A stretch of DNA of 64,000 bases from Mycogone perniciosa. Lineage: Eukaryota > Ascomycota > Sordariomycetes > Hypocreales > Hypocreaceae. Position 1 is the stretch's first letter, and each line of letters opens with the position of its first letter. A model generated the notes under the pieces. The model had not been told where the DNA came from and ran no database searches. It saw nothing but the letters and a program-made list of their open reading frames with translations. Both the position numbers and the translations under genes were made by a program. Of this stretch, positions 1 to 11,602 are shown piece after piece. The stretch is taken from positions 1 to 64,000 of the forward strand of contig JAOALB010000018.1 in assembly GCA_025331125.1 (NCBI GenBank), given 5' to 3'.

Positions 1-264
1 GGTCAGACCTGGACTGGAAACAGGTGCCGGCCTGATTGTGGCAACGACGCGACCCTTATGAACGGAAGGTGTGTCTGCAAGCTGTCTGGCCAGGTTTACG
101 ATCCTACTTCTCGCTCTTGCAGCTGCCCTACTGGTCAGACCTGGACTGGAAACAGGTGCCGGCCTGATTGTGGCAACGACGCGACCCTTATGAACGGAAG
201 GTGTGTCTGCAAGCGATCTGGCCAGGTTTACGATCCTACTTCTCGCTCTTGCAGCTGCCCTAGC
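1..264 (+). repeat. 132-base coding tandem repeat, two full copies in view
   Basis: Bases 1-132 and 133-264 are copies of the same 132-base (44-codon) unit. They differ only at the codon CTG versus CGA near 82 and 214 (Leu to Arg). A diverged, partial third unit follows to the stop codon. The array probably continues to the left of the window. Confidence 0.9.
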
Positions 265-312
265 GGCCAGGTCTGGAATGGCAGCAAGTGTATCCAGAGG
301 CCTTACTACTGA
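1..312 (+). CDS. Cysteine-rich tandem-repeat protein, C-terminal part (5' end outside window)
   Basis: The frame is open from base 1 to the TGA at 310-312, so this is the 3' end of a longer gene. It encodes two almost identical 44-residue modules and the start of a third, each with regularly spaced cysteines (pattern NRCRPDCGN...GRCVCK...RSCSCP). The spacing recalls small EGF-like or trypsin-inhibitor-like disulfide modules of secreted or cell-wall proteins. The last module is shortened and ends in a tyrosine-rich tail (QRPYY). An internal ATG at 58 is in frame but sits inside a repeat and is not a convincing start. The number of modules, any signal peptide and the function cannot be seen from here. 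I do not recognise a named family. Confidence 0.75.
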   Translation, partial: GQTWTGNRCRPDCGNDATLMNGRCVCKLSGQVYDPTSRSCSCPTGQTWTGNRCRPDCGNDATLMNGRCVCKRSGQVYDPTSRSCSCPSGQVWNGSKCIQRPYY

Positions 313-1295
313 GCGTGTCTGTCAGCGACAGGCTCGGATGACGAGATGATATGAGTTTAGTGGTTGACGATGGATATGGATATGGATGACGTTTCTGGGA
401 AAATTACATCATGCACCGTTATGGAAACTTGTGGGAAGGAAAAGGGTGTGCTAGGATTCGGATAACTGTCAAAAGGAGGCAGCGGGATTATGGATGGCAG
501 GACTTGGACACCGGAGTTTCCCTCTTCTTCTACTTTCTTTTTTCAAATATCGCTATCCTTGGTATTGGCTGCAGGGGCCCCCTTTAGCCGGGGACACCGA
601 GTTTGAATGCACACAAAAGAACTTCTCACAGTTTTTACACTACTCTTGTCGATGTATGTATTTGAATCGAAAGCCATTGACTGGACTAGTTTCTTGGATC
701 TTCCACTGGATGAGTGAAAGGATGAAACTTTTGCAGTGATTGCTGACCTTTTGTCTTGCGCTTTGAAGCAACCAAACTCCCCTTTCCGTCCTAGGGACTC
801 TGAGCTGAGAAGTGGCTTGGAAACCTTTCGGAATTACTAATACCGAAAACGTCAAATCTTGACGGCGTGGCGCCGATTGACTGCTGTGTTCTTGTCTACC
901 CCTGTTTCATCGTCCCCGCTTAACTGTAGTTGGATCTCAGGTGCTCAGTAAGAAGCAGGGGTTGGCCAGCCGCGCGCTGTGTGGCGTTCTATCATGGCTC
1001 TGATCATTCGTCAGTACTCCGTAGTTTGGTTGGATTCTCGATTCGCCCACATGTTTATACAGCGGCACCAATAACGCGCTGCATGGTGTAGCCGCCTGTC
1101 TTGTATGCATGTGAGCCGCAGCGTTACCATTGCTACTGATCACATTACGAGTGGGGCTAAGGCTGGGCTGTTGATGCCGCTCTGGCTTTGACGATGACGA
1201 CAGTCACGATATCCTTCATTGTCAAAGGTCAGCTAATGATATTATGTATTTCAGATCCACTATTAGCAGATCTAGCCTCAGCTTATGTCTGATAT
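313..1295. other. Intergenic, no gene seen
   Basis: This stretch lies between the 3' ends of two convergent genes. Short open frames on both strands show no codon pattern or recognisable protein. One copy of the recurrent word ACTCCGTA lies at 1016-1023. Confidence 0.6.
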
Positions 1296-4032
1296 TTATG
1301 TCCAAAAATGCGTTGACGCGCTTGGCGGCAGGTCCTTGTCCTTGGTTCCCCAACTAGTACTCTCGTTCGGACCGAGCCTTAACTCCAGAATACCTCCGTC
1401 GCGGAAGAAACTGTGAGTAATCCAGGATTTACTGTATGACTTCCCATTCAACGTCGCGCTTTGGATGTATATGTTTTTGTACGAAGGGTCAAAGTTCACA
1501 TTGCGAATGGTGGCTGTCTTGCCAGTTCGCGGATCCGTAATGCTGACCTCGGAGAAGAATGGCGGGATAATGATGTAGACGTCTTGTCCGCTCATGGGGT
1601 ATAGACCCATCATAGTCAATGCCGTGAAGCTTCCCATGGCGCCAGAGTCATCGTTTCCAGGGAGACCGTTGACAGTATCGTTGAAGCTTCCCGGTATATG
1701 CATATGCACATATTTCGACGAGAGGCCAGGCCGACGGACATAGTGGAATATGAAGAGGAGCAAATACGCCTGCTCATTGCCGATGTAAAATAATCCTGGT
1801 GTGTTGTGCATAAACTCGAGGCGGCGAATAAACTCGTCAGGCCCGCCCAGCATTGGGATCAAGGACGCTTGGTCATGTGGCACGTAGAAGGTGTAGAGCC
1901 AGGAACCGGCCTCGTACGTCTCGTGCCCAGTAGGGAAGAGGTAGCATCCGTCAAACATATACAAGTGCGTGCAAATGGACGGCTCCTGGAAGCCAAAGGT
2001 GCCATTGAGGTATCGTGGCTGTAGAAAGCCGCTGAACCCGCTGTCGACAAACTGGTTGATGTCTTGAGCTCCAGTCAGGTTCAGTTTAGACCTCGAATGA
2101 GGATCAAACATGTTCTTCCAGTTGCTTGCGCGTTTCAAGTACTTCTCTGCATCAGCTGTCTTGTTCATGCTTCGAGCCATCTCCGCAATGCAGAAGTCGT
2201 TATACGAGTACTCAACGGTCCGAGAAACGGACCTGGTGAAAAGGCCATACCCATTAGGGTCCCAATCGTCGGTTGGAATATATCCCAGTGTCTTCCAGCT
2301 GTGTAGACCTCCCCTTCCCTCGAGCGTCCAGATTTCAGATTCATCTGAGGAACACTTAGTATATTACAGTGTCACTTTTGGGCTTTAAAATTGGAGTCTA
2401 GCATACCTTCTGCGTCCGACACAACTGCTTCATAGCCAGTCTCCCAGTCAATGCCATCTGTGAGACCTTTCAGGTACGAGTCGGCGAGTACATTGTCGGC
2501 ATTGCTACCACCTTGAGTAAAACCTTTGCAGAGTGACATCCGGCAATCAGGGAGCTTTCCCTCATGACGGTAAATGTCGATGAGACTACGAATCATGAGG
2601 GCCTGGGCGTGTGGGTCAACGAGAGTAAGGAGAGGATGCGTGCTTCTGAAGCTGTCCCAGATACAGTAGTATGAGTCAAAGTAAGGCTCGTCGCTCTTCC
2701 AAAGTGGGTTTTCGCCTACAGGCGAGTGTGAGGATCTTCCGTCTAGGTTTATTTAAGGCCAAGAGGTATTGTCGCTTACCTGTGTAGTCTTGAGGTGAAA
2801 GCAATGTGCGGTAAATGCCACTCCAAAAGGTTCGCTGAAGCGCCTTGTCCACTCCCGTGCTGTCAACGACGACTGCGCTCAATTTCTGACGCCAGGCATT
2901 TTCAGCATCGGCTCTTATGCCGTCGAAGTCATAGGTAGGAATCTCCTTCTCGGCATTGCTGCAGGCCTGAGATGTGCTAAAGAATGAGAGGCCTACCCGA
3001 GCCAAGATCTGATCATTTTCAGGAGGGTGGAACTGAACCCATGATCCAGCTGGGAGGGGCAGGCCACCGATTCCGTCAACAAAAGTTCGGAAGCTCTTGC
3101 GCTCGCTGCCAGCACGATTATTGACGAAAATTCCTGTATCTCGGAGTTTGGCGCCATGGAAGTCAGCACAGAAGTACAGATTATAAGTACCGACTCCGAA
3201 AGAAGGCTCGAAGGTCCCGTTGCCTGTGATGCGACCTGTATTGGGATCAACCATGATGTTGGCCTCTCTTCGAGAGTCTGACAGGTCTGTGAGATCAGCC
3301 AGTATCAGTGGGCTGTATACCATACTGCCATTGGCAGGAACTTTAGTTGGTGTCCCATCTGTGGGAAACGTGAACCTATACAAGGCCGTGTGGTTGGTCA
3401 CAGTCATTTCGGCCTTGACGGAGGTGTTGAGAGACAAGGCGAAGTAGCCCGGGCGTGCCACTACCGACTCATTAACCTTCTTGGAAGCTCTCACGGCCTT
3501 GGGGAAGTAACAGTTATTCACGTCATCATCAAGACAACCTGTCTGTGGGAAGAGGGGAAAGTTGCCCAAGGAGGCGCCCTGTTAGAAGGGATTTAGCCTC
3601 ACATTCACGTTTTGTGTAGTTCGGACAAGACTTACACCACCAGTTCCGCTGTCATGCATATGGGAAAACCCAGTGACTGAGAGAAGAGAGCAAGTTAATT
3701 CTCACGATCCTCGATGCGAGTCTTAGGACCACTGACTTTCACCGTCATTTGAGGCATAGCCCCCCTGGATCTCTTTGTTGCCATCGGCGACAGCCTTGGC
3801 CATACTATATGGCAAACTTGCACCCGGAAAGACATGTCCTGTAAATGGAGAGGGCGATTAGCACCATGATTACCTCCGATCAAGCAGCGTCGGTGTTTAT
3901 ACCTCCATTCACCGTTCCAATTAAAGGATCAACGAGGTCCAGGACATCAAAGTCCGACTTGCGCCTCTCGCTTGCCGCTTGACAGAACCTAACCAGCAGC
4001 GGGCACAAAGCCAGCAGCTGCTGAGGATGCAT
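1296..4032 (-). CDS. Secreted GH92 alpha-mannosidase
   Basis: Glycoside hydrolase family 92 enzymes are calcium-dependent exo-alpha-mannosidases, mostly alpha-1,2, that trim fungal and host mannans and N-glycans. Six exons with introns 3902-3839, 3742-3677, 3635-3579, 2779-2716 and 2406-2345 give 807 residues, normal for the family. The protein opens with a hydrophobic leader (MHPQQLLALCPLLVRF), then VDPLIGT and GGHVFPGASLPY, then GFSHMHDSGTGG, all GH92 N-terminal signatures. The C-terminal catalytic half has YEAGSW (probable general acid Glu near 603), VPHD, and GNDDSGAMGS with the Asp pair near 690-691 expected to activate water. Splice sites were chosen to restore these motifs; the total length is divisible by three. 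The start at 4032 is the only ATG that gives a leader in frame. The reading frame is intact. The substrate linkage is an inference. Confidence 0.93.
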
Positions 4033-5358
4033 TCTGTGATGAGATCTCTATATTCCTGAACCCTGCAGTCAGTCAATGATGTATGAGAGCCAAATGTACG
4101 CCAATTCGGTCGCGACCTGGAGAAGAAAAGGACTCCGCGCTCCAAGATACAGGAGGCTCAGAACGCCGCGGTAGTTCATAGTTATGTACTCCATGGCATT
4201 GTGAACGGCCAGTCACCTCGAGGACTCGGTGATTCTGTTCATTCATTGCCGAGCAATGTAACCATGGGGAGCATTCAAGCAGGATTGTTGTTCTCCCCCG
4301 CAGTAGCGGAGGCAAGCTCTCTCGTATACAGCGATCGTTTCTTCTTGTGGCACAGGGACAAGACGCCATGTTACCTTATAAATTGCGGTACAGAAACAAT
4401 ACCGATGGCCAAAGAGGCGGCTCACCAAAGGGAACAATAATGGGAAGAATTCAAGGAAGGCTGGATAAAACGGAACTATACAAAATTACCCGACGGCATT
4501 CTGCACAAGCACAAACCCCTCCCCCTCAAACGAGAAGAATGGATGGAGATCAGCATTTACAGACATGCTTTGGAGACAAATTGGCTGGAGCGGTACTACC
4601 TAGCAACGGTGTGATCTCATCTCTGCCTCGGTCCCACAGCTCTTGGATGAATTCACGTTCATCTTGATGCGCCAACCCGTTCCAGACTCTCGTCTTAACG
4701 CTTGGCCCCTCCGCCTGCAGAACCGGTAAAGATGCGACCTCGGGAAGGCCGCCCGCTCATGAATCGCAGTGTATCACATGAGACGGAGTAACCCTCAGAG
4801 GTCGTTTATGCTGAGGGCAATTCCGGACTGTGGCCAGTCGGTAGCGCCCGTTGTCCGAGCCCTGACTTGGGAATAATGGTGAACTTATTTGGAAGCTAAA
4901 GATAATTCAATGGAAAACTTGGCAGATAGTTTCTCAGATGGAAGATGCCGATGTTGGCTAGATTTGACCTAGGGTAGTATAAGTGACGTAAAGCTCATCA
5001 CAACGAGATGCATTTTAACCGGCTGAGGTGAAGCCTAAAACAAGTTTACAAATCCAACGATCCCAATTAGTGATATTACTGTAGTAGTAAATAGAGAGTA
5101 CCTATCTAGATAGTAGATGTAGACTCTATGATTAGTAGTACGGAGAAATCGCTGGAGATCAGTCCATCTCCGATGACGATCCGCGTGTTCGTGCGGGGTG
5201 CATTTCAGAAGTCCCGAATCCCCCGCCTTTGATGCCCAAACTGGAAATATTCTCGTTTGGGCTATTGGAGCTGGCAAAGCGCAATCGAGCCTGAATTGAC
5301 TTTCTTTTATTACTTGTTGAACTATTTTTTACTTTTTATACAGAGATAGCTTCTCCCT
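4033..5358. other. GH92 promoter region and intergenic DNA
   Basis: No gene is seen. A TATA-like TTTATAAGG occurs on the minus strand around 4374-4382, about 340 bases before the GH92 start. The 5000-5160 part is A/T-rich with repeated TAGTAG-type triplets. Open frames at 4201-4667 have no protein features. Confidence 0.5.
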
Positions 5359-6228
5359 TTATCGGGTAGTGTAACCACCATCAACGACAATGTCGGTCCC
5401 AGTGGTGTAAGTGCTTGCATCGCTGACAAGGTAGACATACGCTCCCTTCAGCTCCTTAGGGTCCGCATGGCGACCTATCGGGATCATGCTCAGCCAGAGG
5501 GCCTGGGTCTGGGGGTCAATGAAGTCGGACAGGCCGGTGTCGATGTAGCCGGGCGAGATGCTGTTGACGCGAGCAAAGTCGCGCCACTCGTTGGCCAGCG
5601 ACTTGGCCATGTGGATGCAGCCCGCCTTGGCCACGTTGTACGATGTCTGTTCCTGAGGGTAGTTGGCGATGTGGCCGGACATGGAGGCCGTGATGACCAA
5701 GGATCCGCGGCCCTGCTTCTTGAAGTGTTCGCCAACAACCTTGGCGCAGTAGGCGGTGCCATTGAGATCTGCCTGGACAACGCGCTCCCACTCTTGGATC
5801 GAGCCGTCGACAAGACCAGAGTTGGCAGTGATTCCGGAGCTAGAAGCAATCAGTATTGGCTCCGATGATGTATAGCGCGATCGAGGTTTGTAAGAGAAGA
5901 GAACATACTTGGCGATGAAGGCATCAATCTTTCCAAAGTCGGCAATCACCTCCTTAACGAACCGCTCCACATCAGCGTAGACGGTGACATCGAGTTTGTA
6001 CGCCTTCGCCTTGACACCGTACTCCTGGATGAGCTCTGCAACGTTCTTGTCGGCGCCTTCTCTGCGGGAAGAGTAGGTAATGGCAACGTCGGCGCCCATC
6101 TCGGCGCAGCCTCGTGCAGCTTCAAGGCCAATACCGCGGGGTCCAGAGGCCCCAGTGATGACTACTACCTTGCCCTTCAGGCTGAGGAGGTCGAGGAGGC
6201 GGTTGGAGGTAGGAACTGGCTGCGGCAT
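5359..6228 (-). CDS. NADP-dependent mannitol dehydrogenase-like short-chain dehydrogenase
   Basis: This classical short-chain dehydrogenase/reductase is closest, by recognition, to fungal NADP-mannitol 2-dehydrogenases and the related sorbose/L-xylulose reductases, which interconvert fructose and mannitol with NADP(H). It is cytosolic with no leader. One intron (5908-5840) splits the motif IAN/SGITANSG; splicing gives 266 residues, the family length. The cofactor loop TGASGPRGIG is at about residues 24-33. After strand 2, YSSRREG supplies serines and arginines typical of NADP preference. The catalytic set is present: Ser in ITASMSG, then YNVAK. The C-terminus GTDIVVDGGYTTR is characteristic. 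A minus-strand TATA box lies 73 bases before the ATG. The exact sugar substrate (mannitol, arabinitol or sorbose) cannot be decided from sequence. Confidence 0.93.
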   Translation of the reverse strand: MPQPVPTSNRLLDLLSLKGKVVVITGASGPRGIGLEAARGCAEMGADVAITYSSRREGADKNVAELIQEYGVKAKAYKLDVTVYADVERFVKEVIADFGKIDAFIAKYVLFSYKPRSRYTSSEPILIASSSGITANSGLVDGSIQEWERVVQADLNGTAYCAKVVGEHFKKQGRGSLVITASMSGHIANYPQEQTSYNVAKAGCIHMAKSLANEWRDFARVNSISPGYIDTGLSDFIDPQTQALWLSMIPIGRHADPKELKGAYVYLVSDASTYTTGTDIVVDGGYTTR

Positions 6229-8024
6229 GATGGGCGAAGATTGACTTGTTGGTGATGGAAGGTGTTGATGTTACAGCAAGAGATGCTCAATGGTCGCTTG
6301 TTTATATAGACAACAAGAGCTGATGGGAAAGAAGAAGAGGGAATCAATTGGAGCCGGAAAGAACGGTACTCCGGGAGAGAGCATCTCTGCCTACAGATAC
6401 AGGTCTCAAGTGATGTCATTGACGGATAGAGCAATACTACTATGGATCTACACCCTTGCAGGTTAGAGGGGACATGGGCCTTCAGGAACGTTGCCTACAT
6501 TACTCGAATCCAATTGGAGAGAAAGACGACAGGTTGAGTCCGCAGCAGCCACTTCGCATTCATTGGAATCTCATTGATCTAGATTCTCGGTCAACAAGCA
6601 AGACCAGGCGACTAGTGGAAGAACTAAGACCAGGGAGATTGGAAGATTGAAGCTTGGACGATGTAAAACTGGAGCTATGTTATGGTTTTGCTAAGCATAT
6701 GCTAATAGCACTAGACCACCTTCGGCCTCTCGTGCATTATCTGAAGAACTAGGAGGAGAAGTCGGACCACTCTGCATTTACGGCTGGGATAGGATCTTGG
6801 CAACAAAGCAACCTGAGCTTCAGACATCTGCCACTCACTGACGTGTACATTCAGGCTGAACAATTTGTTTCTTTATGAGTAGTTTTTTGTAACATTTACA
6901 TAATCTTACATGTGAATAGTCTCCGGTCCCAACTCCACTCTTTGGCTCCCCACCTTGATCGTGGCGAGATATGACGTAGATGAGGGGCTCTCAAATGACC
7001 TGGAATTGCTCCTCTTGAATACCTGTTTGTCTATTTATTTTGGACCATTAAGTCTTGGTGGCAGTATATAAAGAAATAATCTTCGTCATTCATCATGTCT
7101 ATTGAGGTAGCTGCTATTATGTCAGGCGTTGAAAACTCCAAGGCATCGTCCACGTGAGAACCATTCACGGGACAGTTAAACCCCAGGCACTACCGAACGA
7201 GGTTGTCCCTTTTCATCCGCTGCACAGATACACAAATTGGTAATTCGCTGTAATTTGACAACCCACAGATCTATGTTGTGGAGCTAAGGGAACTGGAAAG
7301 CTTCAACGCGAGATAGCGACTGGCAGAAGCCGAAAATGAGGCATTTTAGGCACTTTCTATCTTTCAACTTCAATCTGGGTGTTGGGTTGTATTCCAAACG
7401 ATTCCTTCTTCTTTTTAAAAACTATATCTATATAGGTACATTAGGCCTGCCCGGGCAACTAGCCGGGTGCGGGCCGGGGACCGGGGCAAACGAACCCCTG
7501 GCTGGGTAACCTCATTGTTGAGCACCAGCTTTCAAGAAACAAGAACATATTTACCACGAGTTGACGACGACGCTTCCCTTCTAAATAATTGTATGTAGAT
7601 GTGCTAGAGCTATACTTGAAGACCTGGGTAAATAGCAATTAGCGCAACGGCAATAATAATATGTACAGGTTAAATTTATACTTGAACTCTCACCAGAGTT
7701 CCAGACGCCGACATTCAGAGCCTACCACATCGGTATTTCCGAAGAACCTCCTTCCATCCATCCATCTACATGAAATACTACTAGCCCATTTAGCAAAGAG
7801 GACCTCCTTGCTTAAAATCGGTAGTTATATAATTGGGATAGGCATAACCTGTAGCGTTGTAGAGTTCGGAAATATTAGTTGGCCTGCCGTGGATAGGGAC
7901 GACTCTTCAGTTTGAAAGGAGGTATACGTTAGCAAACATCAAAGAACAAAAGGGTTTCCAGGAGAAATTGGTGTGGTTAGACATGGTGAATGTTTCAGAA
8001 CCAACAATTCGTGTAGCAAGCAAC
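6229..8024. other. Intergenic, no gene seen
   Basis: Apart from the SDR core promoter I see no gene. A locally G/C-rich patch around 7447-7500 contains runs of CCGGG and GGGCC. The rest is A/T-rich. The frame at 7661-7915 lacks coding character. Confidence 0.5.
6301..6308 (-). promoter_or_regulatory. TATA box of the SDR gene
   Basis: Minus-strand TATATAAA, 73 bases upstream of the ATG at 6228; position and sequence fit a fungal core promoter. Confidence 0.6.
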
Positions 8025-10123
8025 TTACAAGTAATTGTAGGGCATGCGGTCTTTCAGAGCAAAGTCAAGGTACGAGATGGCCAAGCTGTTGTCAAACTGA
8101 TAGCCTACTAAGCCAGGAGACCAAGCATCTGCGATGGTAGCGACCACAGGGGAGTTGGCGGAAGGACACGCTGTCGTCCACATGAAATACATCCAGTCGT
8201 CCGAGTGGACAAAGCCTGGGTGCCACATGGCACGCACCTGCATGTCATTGTCTTTGTACACAAATGGCCGGCTCTCACTTATTTGGACGGTATTAGCAAA
8301 GGTTTGAGTTCTAGGAATTTGACACTTACTCAACAAGGGCAAATTTCACTCCCGGAATATTCTGCCAGTAATACTTGTATGCCTTCGGAACTACTAGGGC
8401 TGCGCCAGCCGCAATAAAGTCTGCAGTGCCGTAGCTGTGATCATCTAGATAGAGTGGTTAGTCGGTGAAAAATCTAATGGAAAGACGTGGGTTAGAGCGG
8501 CTCTTACGGTGGTGATGAGAAAGCTGTATTATGATGTTAGCCGTGAACCCCAAAACACAATGAAAATGGTGATAATAGATAAGACTGGCGATTTAGAAGA
8601 GGTCGACTTACGAGAAGGTGTGTTGGATTTCGTTTAAAGGTCTGCCTGATCCACTGAATGACCAGCTTGCTTTGGTGCGGAGGAGCATCGGTCACAATAA
8701 TGGCGTTTTTGAATACACCAATCGTACAAGTGTAAACACTTCCTTGGAAGACAAGGTGGTAGAGGTTTGGCAGCTCAGCAACCGGCTTGCTGACATTCAT
8801 CGTCTGGAGGGAGCCTTGATATGGGCCGTACCAGTGGAGGTTTCCACTGTGAGTGGAACAAGATGCAATCATTAGCTGCCCGGGCCAAAAAACGACAGCA
8901 AGATGCAAGCAAAGGGAAAGAGGACTTTTCTTACTTGTACTCCACAATCTCAGCTGCATCATACTCGGTTGAGACTTGAGCAGGAGTGGGAGAGAGCTTG
9001 GAGCTAGTTTGTGAGATCTGCGCGGCATCGAGACCCTGGAAATAGCCACTCGGGAAATTCAGGTTGACCCGGATAACGTCGCGCATTGTATGTCCCATCA
9101 AACTTTGCTCATTGTACAGTATGTGAACCGCCTGAGGGACCTGAACACCGCTCACAACAGTGTAGTTGCTTAGAACAAAGTCATTTGTCGAAGGGCCAAA
9201 AATTCGGTGGTTTTCATAGGCCCGGACCACAAATGGCAGATAGGACTTGGGATCGAAGAGAACGGTAAGATTGAGGCGGCTATCATGGACAGCTGGATAA
9301 GGACCAGCTTCATGGTAATATATGAGTTCGGCGGAGAGGCCGCGCGAAGACTGAAGATCAAGCAGCAGCTTTGGCGAGAGTCGGATAGCATCCCGAACTA
9401 GCACGTTGGTGAGGAAGGCTACAATTTTTGTTGTCAGTAAACACTAGAGCCGTGAGTGAATGCAATTGGGTGATCCTTCTGGGCCATCTAGTTACAGGAG
9501 AGCTAATTTTACCATCAGTGTACCCAAAAGTTGAGTTAGGGGGGTTGGACACATGTTCATTGCCCTTGACGTAGCAGGCATACCCATTTACGCCACCTCT
9601 GACAACAATGGATAAATCGAATGGCTCGAGACTCGGTCGGCCATAGTTCAGGCCGTTACTGACAGTGTATAGCTTGTCGATTCTTTGAACAATATCTGAT
9701 GAACTACCCGAGAAGTCATACGAAATGGTTTGTGTGCCTTGGACGACAACAGCCATGTCAGGAGATTGTGGTGTCTTGCTTTGTTCAAGAGTGTTGGTTC
9801 GGAGCAGACTATTGGGAGAAAGGTTTTAGTTAGACTTTCACCTGGCAGCTGATATGCTGGTTTATTCCCCCCCCCTTCGCTACGCAAGGTAGTCGGAGGG
9901 ACCTGAAACTGTCGCTATTCTGAGTGATCAGGACTTACTTGGAGTGATAAGAGATGCCCTTAATAGCAGCCAATGCATCGACACCACCAAGAGCATCAAT
10001 ACCACGGCTCAGAATGCCAGTGGCAGAGGGTGGTGGTGGCCCATTGCCGGCTACTGCTGCAAGGGCAGAACCGACAATATTCCCGAGAAATATTGTCGAT
10101 AAAAGATTCGTATGTCGACCCAT
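8025..10123 (-). CDS. Secreted metallo-beta-lactamase-fold protein with N-terminal lipoprotein-carrier-like region
   Basis: Seven exons (introns 9938-9809, 9512-9419, 8934-8847, 8611-8524, 8507-8445, 8329-8278) give 527 residues in one frame. The N-terminus has a signal-like segment (LLSTIFLGNIVGSALAAVAG). Residues about 30-320 include LTVLFDPKSYLPFVVR and GPYPAVHDSRLN, which resemble the LolA/RseB-type beta-sheet domain that precedes some metallo-hydrolases; this part is tentative. Residues from about 330 form a metallo-beta-lactamase fold: VFKNAIIVTDAPP, then LSHHHHDHSYG with the HxHxDH zinc motif at 403-408, and WHPGFVHSDD. A 16-base exon (8523-8508) encodes LSHHH and splits the zinc motif. 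A donor-like GTAAG overlaps the stop codon, so a further 3' exon cannot be excluded. Substrate unknown. A TATA box lies about 115 bases upstream. Confidence 0.82.
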
Positions 10124-10238
10124 TAGGCTATTCTGTGAGGTAACTCTTGGACAGCTGAGGAACTCTTTCTAGGTTGTATCGTTGATTTTTGCTGAGATGT
10201 TTGATACTTTGAGTGTTCTGTGATTGGGGCTGTCTGTC

Positions 10239-10246
10239 TTTATATA
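10239..10246 (-). promoter_or_regulatory. TATA box of the metallo-beta-lactamase-fold gene
   Basis: Minus-strand TATATAAA about 115 bases upstream of the ATG at 10123. Confidence 0.55.
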
Positions 10247-10560
10247 CACATTCCATCCAGATGACAAATAGGTATAGTGCCAAAGCAACTCTTTTCTTTC
10301 TTATTTTTGCTATGAATTGCTGATCTAAGACCTAAAGTGCAGTGAAAACAGACTTGGCAGCCTAAACTAACACCAAGTTCAGTCAAGGATGCATCACCAT
10401 CGGCGAACTCGGTTGGTACGGAGGGATGGAGCAAAGTGCATTATCAGTAAGGGGGGTTTCCGGTACTTTTCTCCCTTCTTAGTTCTGTATAGCTTCAATA
10501 AGGGTAGTATTCCTTAAGTATAATTGATGACTGTTACGTACTTCTCGCGCGGCTGCTAAG

Positions 10561-10620
10561 GTCTGACAGGATTTGAACCCCGGCTCTAGATCCATTAGAC
10601 CCATTAAACTAGAAGAACGC
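10561..10620 (-). pseudogene. tRNA-like relic with Pol III boxes A and B
   Basis: On the minus strand a box A match (TAGTTTAATGG, 10611-10601) is followed by a box B match (GGTTCAAATCC, 10579-10569). The gap between them is only 21 bases, too short for a complete anticodon arm and variable loop. The T-stem pairs at only about three of five positions, and no 5' strand complements the 3' acceptor side. This is a decayed tRNA or tRNA-derived short element, not a functional tRNA gene. Confidence 0.4.
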
Positions 10621-11602
10621 CTGCGGGTAATCACCCGCGCGGGTTTACTAAGCATATTGTGACCTAATAGAATTCAACTACTACCTACTGTTGTTAGTCC
10701 TGATGCCATCATCAATTGCGGCCAGTGAGGTGGTGCCTCTCCGATACGCGGAGTTCTACTTTATCCCTTGTTATTTCAGGACAAGCTGTTGAGAAGATAG
10801 TTGGTTATGCCAAAAGAAACTCTCATGAATATCAAGGCGTGAAACATGGCCACGAGAAATGTGGTCTTGAATGCTCGGTTTATTTCCTGGTTGAATCGAA
10901 TTGTTTTCTTTCCCCTCATTTGCCTCTCTTGCTTCCACCTGAACCTTCGCAGATCTCTATAGATACCGCTAATAATATGCAGTACCCACTAGCCAATCGG
11001 GGCATTTCAACATTTATGCAAGTTTTCGTGGCGTCAGGCCATCTTCATCCACGCCCTATGCCCCACAGTCAATGAGCAATCTCACTTGTCGTCGATTCTG
11101 TACTCCGTAAGAACGCGACTTATTGACATCTCTCAAAGTGTCCATGGACCAATCTAGCTCAAACCCTGGAAGAAGAGGCTTCGACCTGAGGGGTTTGGTG
11201 AGTCTACCACGACCCTACGCCGTGATAACTAATAGCATAAACCACACACGGCGAATTAACAGAGCCAGAGCAATGAACCGCAGTCTAATAAATTGAACGA
11301 AAAAATAAACTAGACTCATCACGGGCTCCCAATATAGTTCTTATCCTCAAAACACCTTGCTGTCCCGAGTCACTCCTTTCTTGTCTTGAGCGTTTTGTCG
11401 AGGGGGAAATGTATGCACATACTCACACACACACACAAACCACACCCAAGCGGACTTACAGGTAAAGCGTGCGGTAGCACGGCTAATAGAGCTAGAGATA
11501 ATACATAAAAGACATTGCGGATCATTTGATCATGATGCCGACAGCCAAATTGAACAATTTCTGGCTCCGTAGCTTTCCAGTGCCCGTAACTGATAGGTTA
11601 GG

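Noticed and set aside
1367..1375. TCGGACCGA as a regulator site
   Set aside because: It lies inside the GH92 coding exon, far from the cluster, and is explained by the codons for LGPNE.
4347..4667. 106-residue open frame upstream of GH92
   Set aside because: Low coding character, and it lies in the promoter region.
7447..7500. G/C-rich patch as a terminator or CpG promoter
   Set aside because: No flanking gene end or start fits and no stable hairpin with a T-run is seen.
10716..11075. 119-residue open frame as a gene
   Set aside because: No recognisable domain, no codon character, no splice-consistent extension and no promoter signal.
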